A stretch of DNA of 5,637 nt, from positions 1-5,637 of the forward strand of contig JAFEEK010000047.1 of assembly GCA_018241165.1 (NCBI GenBank), written 5' to 3'. This document shows, one piece after another, positions 1 through 4,179 of the stretch. The notes under the pieces are model-generated. The model saw nothing but the letters and a program-made list of their open reading frames with translations. It was not told the origin of the DNA and ran no database searches. The stretch is from Pseudomonadota bacterium. Lineage in GTDB: Bacteria > Pseudomonadota > Gammaproteobacteria > Xanthomonadales > Rhodanobacteraceae. Position 1 is the stretch's first letter; the number at the start of each line of letters is the position of its first letter. The translations under genes were made by a program, and so were the position numbers.

Positions 1-148
1 TGATCGGCTCGGACACTTCCGCCGGCACCGCGATGCGATCCCATTCCAGCGTGCCGAGCAGGGGCTGCGGGCCGCCGTCGCGTGCGCAGCCGCCAATTGC
101 GACTGTCGCACACAAGGCCAGAAGCAGACTAATGCGTGAGTAGTGCAT
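1..148 (-). CDS. HlyD-family periplasmic adaptor lipoprotein, N-terminal part only
   Basis: Only the first 49 codons are present; the gene runs off the left edge. The product starts MHYSRISLLLALC and has a signal peptide with a lipobox-like IGGC, so Cys21 would be acylated after cleavage. The mature start contains LGTLEWDRIAVPAEVSEPI, which resembles the opening beta strand of HlyD/YbhG-type membrane-fusion proteins (typically a 'GTLE-RD-I-L-A-A-EPI' pattern). Such proteins bridge an inner-membrane ABC or RND pump to an outer-membrane channel. The ATG at 148 is supported by a Shine-Dalgarno GGAGA (complement of 155-159) six bases upstream. The start lies 20 bp inside the end of the upstream TetR gene, so the two are probably co-transcribed and translationally coupled. 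In E. coli the comparable set is cecR-ybhGFSR; ABC ATPase and permease genes would be expected further left, which is inference. Confidence 0.72.
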   Translation of the reverse strand, partial: MHYSRISLLLALCATVAIGGCARDGGPQPLLGTLEWDRIAVPAEVSEPI

Positions 149-839
149 GCGGTTTCTCCAACGCGCTGTCGATCAGTGCAAGCGTGTGTGCTATCAGGGC
201 TTCGGTGTCAGTCGCTGCAGGAGCGCGGTTCCCGCGCTGCCGCGATGCCGGCACGTTGTGCAGAAACGCTTTCGCGACCTCGCGCCACACGGGGGCAGCG
301 GCGAATGGAAACACGGCCAGGCTGACCAGCGACAGACCGATCAACATCGGTTGCAGGTCGTTGCGGATCTCGCCACGCCGCTGCGCCGCCGTAATCAACA
401 TGAAGACTTTCGGCGATAGCACGGCACTGAAATTCGCCTGCATGTGTTCGCGCAAGCTGCCGCCTTCGCTCAGTACCTCGCGCACCATCAAGCGCGGCAT
501 CCACGGATTGGCCGCGATGTTGCGCATATGCGTTTCCAGAAACCGGCGCAGCGTTGCGCGCGGGCTCGGCATTGGATCGAGCAACGGCGCCACGGACGCG
601 GCGACAAACGGTTCCACGCGTTCGCCCAAGACAACCGCGACCAACTTGCGCTTGCTTTTGAAGTAATAGTGCAGCAGCGCAGGAGTCGCTCCCGCGGCTT
701 TTGCGATCTCGCGCAACGTGGCCGCTGCGATGCCGCGCGCGGCAAACGTTTCGATGGCGGCGTCGAGCAGACGTGCGCGCAGATCGGCGCTCTGGGCACG
801 TGGTCGGCCAGGCTTGCGGGCAAGAGTCTTTTTCTGCAT
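129..839 (-). CDS. TetR-family transcriptional regulator, CecR (YbiH)-like
   Basis: A 236-residue DNA-binding repressor. The N-terminus is basic with an AT-hook-like KPGRPR (residues 9-14). A TetR_N domain follows (about 20-66) with the helix-turn-helix at about 41-60, ending in the family-typical LHYYFKSK. The C-terminal ligand-binding/dimerisation region (about 75-225) includes NPWMPRLMVREVLSEGG, typical of CecR-like regulators that sit beside HlyD/ABC efflux genes. The frame stays open to a TTG at 875, but that would put the palindromic operator and -10 box inside the coding region, so the ATG at 839 is preferred. No Shine-Dalgarno precedes this ATG, and the -10 box is 7 bp away, which points to a leaderless mRNA. 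The 3' end overlaps the HlyD gene by 20 bp. The likely role is autorepression and control of the downstream efflux operon. The inducer cannot be read from the sequence. Confidence 0.9.
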   Translation of the reverse strand: MQKKTLARKPGRPRAQSADLRARLLDAAIETFAARGIAAATLREIAKAAGATPALLHYYFKSKRKLVAVVLGERVEPFVAASVAPLLDPMPSPRATLRRFLETHMRNIAANPWMPRLMVREVLSEGGSLREHMQANFSAVLSPKVFMLITAAQRRGEIRNDLQPMLIGLSLVSLAVFPFAAAPVWREVAKAFLHNVPASRQRGNRAPAATDTEALIAHTLALIDSALEKPHALLTH

Positions 840-875
840 GCGCCGTAATATAATTAATTGCTTAATTAAATACAA
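840..875 (-). promoter_or_regulatory. Candidate promoter of the TetR-HlyD operon (leaderless)
   Basis: On the minus strand a -35-like TTGTAT (870-875, 3 of 6 consensus matches) is followed by exactly 17 bp and then a -10 TATATT (847-852, 5 of 6 matches). Seven bases, ACGGCGC, separate the -10 box from the ATG at 839, so initiation would fall on or next to the A of the start codon. The patch is strikingly AT-rich against its surroundings. This is inferred from sequence and spacing only. Confidence 0.6.
851..868. promoter_or_regulatory. Candidate TetR operator (18-bp inverted repeat)
   Basis: Perfect 7-bp arms TAATTAA and TTAATTA flank the 4-bp centre TTGC. It can also be read as two small palindromes, AATTAATT (852-859) and TTAATTAA (862-869), whose centres are 10 bp apart, one helical turn. 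The element lies between the -35 and -10 boxes of the regulator's own promoter, the usual place for TetR-type steric repression. The neighbouring regulator is the obvious candidate ligand. Confidence 0.6.
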
Positions 876-1034
876 GTGAAGGGCGAGTCTTGTGGATGTT
901 CGACGGCAATGGCGCGACCCTCGTGGCGGCCGCGACTCCGCGCTTGCAGCAGTCTATCGCGCGCTTCGTGGTGCGCGGTATCCTTGGCGATTGAAGTTGA
1001 CCGATCGGGGACGCTTCGTGGTGATCGAGCGGTG
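876..1034. other. Divergent intergenic region
   Basis: This 159-bp stretch separates the minus-strand regulator from the plus-strand cyclase. The cyclase frame is open through it from a GTG at 876, but the translation is Cys/Ser/Arg-rich, resembles no domain, and precedes the natural hydrophobic start, so I treat it as non-coding. It should hold the cyclase promoter; I see only a weak TTGACC (997-1002) with no convincing -10 partner. A 12-bp direct repeat, CGCTTCGTGGTG, occurs at 962-973 and 1012-1023. Confidence 0.5.
962..1023. repeat. Pair of 12-bp direct repeats
   Basis: CGCTTCGTGGTG is present at 962-973 and again at 1012-1023, offset by 50 bp (close to five helical turns). The second copy lies 11 bp before the cyclase ATG. 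It may be a tandem binding site or a chance repeat in GC-rich DNA. Confidence 0.3.
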
Positions 1035-2126
1035 ATGGCGATGGCATTGTGGCCGGCATGGGCGGCGCCGATATTGAACGGTGCGGCCTTGCTGTTGGCG
1101 CTGGGATTCCGGCGCAATCGCGCGGTGCTCGTGCTGGCCGTGCTCACACTGGCTACGCTGGCGCTGGCCGGCGCGGGGCTGTCGACGGATACAACGCGCG
1201 GCACGGATGCGGCGCGCATGTTTGCGCCGTGGTTGCTGCTGGTCGCTGCGGCGCTGCCGGAACGCGGATTCCTGGCGCGGCGCAATGTCGCCCTGCTGGT
1301 CGCGTTGGCGCTGTCGGTGTGGCTGACCGTGGCCGCATCCGACAGCCTGTGGCCACACTTGCGCGCGGGCTTGCCCTTCGGCCTGTTGCCGTGGCGTGCG
1401 GGCAGCATCGCCGCGGGGCTTACGTTTGCCGCTGCTGCGGTGTGCCTGTTGCGCTGGGTGCTGGGCGGCGCGCCGATGGAAGCGGGCCTGGGCATCGTGC
1501 TCGGGCTTGCCGGATTTTCGATGTTGCCGGGCGTGGGCAGCGACGGCAGCAGTCGCGCACTCGCGCTCGCCGGCGCATGCGCGCTGTTCGCGGTGCTCTA
1601 CGCATCGTATCGAATGGCCTTCGTCGATGCGCTGTCGGGCCTGCCGAACCGGCGCGCGCTGGACGAAACCCTGGCGCGGCTGACTGGCGATTACGCGCTG
1701 GCGATGGTGGACGTGGATCATTTCAAGCAATTCAACGACACCCACGGCCACGCTGCCGGCGACCGCGTGCTGCAGGCCGTCGCCGCCGAGCTGCGGCGCG
1801 AGCGCCGCGCCGGTTCCTTCCGCTACGGCGGCGAGGAATTCTGCCTGCTGTTCACCGGCGCGCGCAGCCGCGAGGCGGTACGCATGTGCGACCAGACCCG
1901 GCGCAATGTCGAGGCGATGCGCGTGAACATCCGCTCTGCACCCAAAAAGCCGCGCGGCGGGCAGGCAGTCAAGCGCCGCGAAGACGTTGCGGTGAACGTG
2001 ACGGTGAGCATCGGCGTAGCGCTGCGCGACGCGCAGATGCGCATGGCGAGCGACGTCCTCAAGGCGGCCGACCAGGCGCTGTACCAGGCCAAGTCGCGCG
2101 GGCGCAACCGCGTCGTCGCGCGCTGA
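1035..2126 (+). CDS. Membrane-bound diguanylate cyclase (GGDEF protein)
   Basis: The 363-residue product would make cyclic di-GMP from two GTP at the inner membrane. Residues 1-197 form about seven hydrophobic segments (roughly 5-25, 30-49, 60-75, 84-101, 123-144, 148-166, 175-197), a sensor region with no domain I can name. The GGDEF domain starts directly after the last segment with DALSGLPNRR (198-207). It keeps the metal-binding MVDVDHFKQFND (Asp226) and the RYGGEEF active-site loop (GGEEF at 265-269), and ends with ADQALYQAKSRGRNRV, so catalysis looks intact. The RxxD product-inhibition site is absent: ERRA occupies that position (256-259). A basic insertion (about 298-320, APKKPRGGQAVKRRED) precedes the VTVSIGVA strand. 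I chose the ATG at 1035 because it directly precedes the first membrane segment; a weak GAGCGG lies upstream, and ATG 1041 or GTG 1032 are alternatives. It appears monocistronic. Confidence 0.9.
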   Translation: MAMALWPAWAAPILNGAALLLALGFRRNRAVLVLAVLTLATLALAGAGLSTDTTRGTDAARMFAPWLLLVAAALPERGFLARRNVALLVALALSVWLTVAASDSLWPHLRAGLPFGLLPWRAGSIAAGLTFAAAAVCLLRWVLGGAPMEAGLGIVLGLAGFSMLPGVGSDGSSRALALAGACALFAVLYASYRMAFVDALSGLPNRRALDETLARLTGDYALAMVDVDHFKQFNDTHGHAAGDRVLQAVAAELRRERRAGSFRYGGEEFCLLFTGARSREAVRMCDQTRRNVEAMRVNIRSAPKKPRGGQAVKRREDVAVNVTVSIGVALRDAQMRMASDVLKAADQALYQAKSRGRNRVVAR

Positions 2127-2132
2127 CGATCA

Positions 2133-2154
2133 AGCGCCCGCGTCGGCGGGCGTT
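2133..2154 (+). terminator. Possible intrinsic terminator after the cyclase gene
   Basis: Arms CGCCCGC (2135-2141) and GCGGGCG (2146-2152) pair perfectly around a GTCG tetraloop. The stem extends by one G-T and one A-T pair to 2133-2154, and starts 6 bp after the stop codon. The T-tract is poor (TTCGAGTTTG follows), so it may be a weak terminator or an mRNA 3'-end stabiliser. Confidence 0.5.
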
Positions 2155-2235
2155 CGAGTTTGACTCACGTCATGGCGCGAGCCTTAGCGCTGGCGCATGC
2201 TTGGCATCACCTCACCCACCGCGCGTCGCAGCCGT

Positions 2236-2255
2236 TTGCGCGCGCAAGTACTTGC
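2236..2255. promoter_or_regulatory. Two interlocked 12-bp palindromes before the small secreted protein
   Basis: TTGCGCGCGCAA (2236-2247) and GCAAGTACTTGC (2244-2255) are both perfect palindromes that share GCAA at 2244-2247. The arms alternate TTGC-N4-GCAA-N4-TTGC at 8-bp steps. The second palindrome ends one base before the Shine-Dalgarno GGAGAG (2257-2262). It could be a repressor site near the promoter or alternative hairpins at the ribosome binding site. No partner is identified. Confidence 0.35.
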
Positions 2256-2266
2256 CGGAGAGTCCC

Positions 2267-2749
2267 ATGCGAATTCGTCTTCCGAAGGTTTTTGCCATTG
2301 CCTTGTCCGGCATGGCGCTGTTGTTTGGCGCAGGTGCAAGCGCGCAGGACGCGGCACACACCGAGCATGCCGCGCACGCACAATCCGCGCAGGCCACGCT
2401 GCCGACCGGGCAGCGTTGGGCCACCGACGCCCCGCTGCGCGACGGCATGCGCCGCATCCGCCAGGCGGTAGAGGCGCTCGGGCATGCCGAGCACGGTCAT
2501 CTTGATTCCGCGCAGATGGCCAACGTCGCCAAACTCATCGACACGGCCGTGCAGGACATGATCGCGAACTGCAAGCTCAAGCCCGACGCGGACGCCGCCT
2601 TGCACGGCCTGCTGGCGAAGTTCATTGCCGGCGCGCAAGCCGCGCGCTCGGGGCAGGGCGTGCCCGCGGCGCTGGCGGACATGCGCGGCGCGCTGGCGCG
2701 GTATCCGCAGTTGTTCGATGATCCGGACTGGAACGCATCTACGCCCTGA
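2267..2749 (+). CDS. Small secreted/periplasmic protein, His-rich N-terminus, function unknown
   Basis: A 160-residue product with a clear Sec signal peptide: basic MRIRLPK, hydrophobic core to about residue 22, and probable cleavage after ASA at 24-26. The mature N-terminus is His-rich (His31, 34, 37 in HTEHAAHAQ), which hints at weak metal binding. The remainder (about 55-150) looks all-helical, with GMRRIRQAVEALGHAEHGH and a conserved-looking ANCKLKPDADAALHGLLA segment holding the only cysteine (Cys102). I recall similar small proteobacterial exported proteins with 'NCKL-P-AD-LH' cores, sometimes labelled DnrO-like; that is memory, not a match I could run, and the label says nothing about function. 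The start is supported by GGAGAG (2257-2262) four bases before the ATG. The gene ends 10 bp from the convergent DUF1501 gene. A TTGACT at 2160-2165 could be a -35 box, but no good -10 follows. Confidence 0.8.
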   Translation: MRIRLPKVFAIALSGMALLFGAGASAQDAAHTEHAAHAQSAQATLPTGQRWATDAPLRDGMRRIRQAVEALGHAEHGHLDSAQMANVAKLIDTAVQDMIANCKLKPDADAALHGLLAKFIAGAQAARSGQGVPAALADMRGALARYPQLFDDPDWNASTP

Positions 2750-2759
2750 CCGCTTGCCC

Positions 2760-4166
2760 TCATTCGAATCCGTTGCGGAAAATCGAATCGTAGTCGCCCG
2801 GCGGCAGATCGGCGCCCTGGAAGATGCCGATCGGCGCGTAGCCCGAATAGCCGGGGAACGCGTAGTACACGTTCGGATTACCCAAGCGCCGGATCAGGGC
2901 TTCGGAAATCACGCGGCGGTAATCGGTGGTCACGGCGACGTCGACGTTTTCGTACAGCTGGCCGCTGCCCAGGCCCGGATACGTGCCATACACCATGCCG
3001 CCGTTGACCGAGCCGCCGAGCACGGTGATGACATTGCCGTAGCCGTGGTCGGTGCCGCCGTCGGAATTTTCCAGCACGCGGCGGCCGAACTCGCTGACCA
3101 CGATCACGCTCACGTGCTGCATGTAATTCGTCGCGCCGGAGGAAAGATCGGTGTAGAACGCCGACAGTCCGTCGGACAGGCTCGAAACCTGGTTGCCGAA
3201 CCAGTCGTAACTTTGGGTCGGGTTGCCCTGGCCGACGTGGGTGTCCCAGTTGCCCAGGTCGATCGTCACCGCGCGCAGGCCGACGTTGCGCTTGATCAGC
3301 TGCGCGACGTTGCACAACTGCGAACCGAATCCGGAGTTGTACTGCAGCGCGTAGTTGGCGCCGCCCGCGGGTTGATAACCATTCGGATGGCTGGATGCGT
3401 TGTAGAGATTGAAGTCGATCGGCCGCAACAGCGCGAGCGAGCCGAGTGCTTCCACGCCGGCCTGTTCGAGCGCGGTCGCGCTGCCGTTCCACAGCGCGTT
3501 CATCCGCGTCACCGCGCCGGTCAGTCCGTGCGCGGCGTCGTCTTCCTGCCACGACCAATGAAAGGAATCCAGGCGGAAATCCGATCCGCTGTTCATGGTG
3601 ATCGCATCGCTGCTGCCGAGCAGGCTGCTCGCCGTGATGCTGCCCATCGACACCGCCGGCAGCGGCACGTTTGCCGGCAGGCCGGCGCTGACGAGGTGGC
3701 GTGTGAGCCAGCCATTGCCGTTGCCGGCGCCGCCGCCGAAGCCGAATTCGAGGTTGGATTGCGCTTCGAAGTGACTGCGCACGACCGGATTCGGCTTGAC
3801 CTGTCCGGCGGCGACGACAAACGCCGCGTGGCCGGCGTTGTAGAGATTGCGCAAGCCAGTGGCGCGCGGATGCAACGCCCAATCCGTGCCGTTGAGCGTC
3901 AGTGCGGCGCCGGTGCCGCTGGTCGGCACGCGCGTGTTGGTGCGATTGGCTTCGTAGTCGGCGCGGAATGCGCTGTTCTGGCCGGGCGGCAGCAAACTCA
4001 ATCCATCCATCGCGCCGCGCAGGAACACGATCACCAGCGTGTCGCCGGTCGCCGCAGCCAGTTCGTTCGGCGCGGCGAAATACGCCATCGCATTGCTGCC
4101 GGCGCCAAGTGCGCTCGCCGTGATGCAGCCGGTCTTGAGGAAATCGCGTCGGGTGAAGCGGGTCAT
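2760..4166 (-). CDS. Tat-exported DUF1501 family protein
   Basis: A complete 468-residue protein with a twin-arginine signal, TRRDFLKTG (Arg6-Arg7), so it should be exported folded, probably with a metal. DUF1501 (PF07394) proteins are related to the alkaline phosphatase/sulfatase fold. The matching motifs are all here: FLRGAMDGLS (48-57, Asp54), LGNWDTHVGQG (304-314, Asp308 and His310), VVSEFGRRV (356-364) and GGTDHGYGN (370-378, Asp373-His374). These are candidate metal or catalytic residues by family analogy; no substrate is known. The gene follows the DUF1800 gene by 13 bp, and its Shine-Dalgarno (AGGAG, complement of 4176-4180) overlaps the end of that gene's stop codon, so the two are an operon and likely coupled. 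This pair recurs in many proteobacteria. The C-terminus DSIFRNGFE extends past the usual end of the domain and may be a sorting or processing tail. Confidence 0.92.
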   Translation of the reverse strand: MTRFTRRDFLKTGCITASALGAGSNAMAYFAAPNELAAATGDTLVIVFLRGAMDGLSLLPPGQNSAFRADYEANRTNTRVPTSGTGAALTLNGTDWALHPRATGLRNLYNAGHAAFVVAAGQVKPNPVVRSHFEAQSNLEFGFGGGAGNGNGWLTRHLVSAGLPANVPLPAVSMGSITASSLLGSSDAITMNSGSDFRLDSFHWSWQEDDAAHGLTGAVTRMNALWNGSATALEQAGVEALGSLALLRPIDFNLYNASSHPNGYQPAGGANYALQYNSGFGSQLCNVAQLIKRNVGLRAVTIDLGNWDTHVGQGNPTQSYDWFGNQVSSLSDGLSAFYTDLSSGATNYMQHVSVIVVSEFGRRVLENSDGGTDHGYGNVITVLGGSVNGGMVYGTYPGLGSGQLYENVDVAVTTDYRRVISEALIRRLGNPNVYYAFPGYSGYAPIGIFQGADLPPGDYDSIFRNGFE

Positions 4167-4179
4167 GGCGGCGGTCTCC

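Noticed and set aside
849..854. Perfect TATAAT on the plus strand as a promoter for the cyclase
   Set aside because: No acceptable -35 box lies about 17 bp upstream (GTCTTT at 826-831), and the same bases are better explained by the minus-strand promoter and inverted repeat.
840..875. TTG start at 875 adding 12 residues to the TetR regulator
   Set aside because: The added residues are encoded by the AT-rich operator and promoter itself. TTG is a rare start and no Shine-Dalgarno precedes it, whereas the ATG at 839 gives a family-typical length and basic arm.
876..1034. 53-residue N-terminal extension of the cyclase from a GTG at 876
   Set aside because: The residues are Cys/Ser/Arg-rich and unlike a signal or domain. 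They would overlap the expected promoter region, and the hydrophobic N-terminus begins naturally at 1035.
1049..2266. Long plus-strand open frame running under the cyclase gene and joining in frame to the small secreted protein
   Set aside because: Its translation is Arg/Ala/Gly-rich with no domain, while the +1 frame gives a clear GGDEF protein. The real gene in this frame starts at 2267, with a Shine-Dalgarno and a signal peptide.
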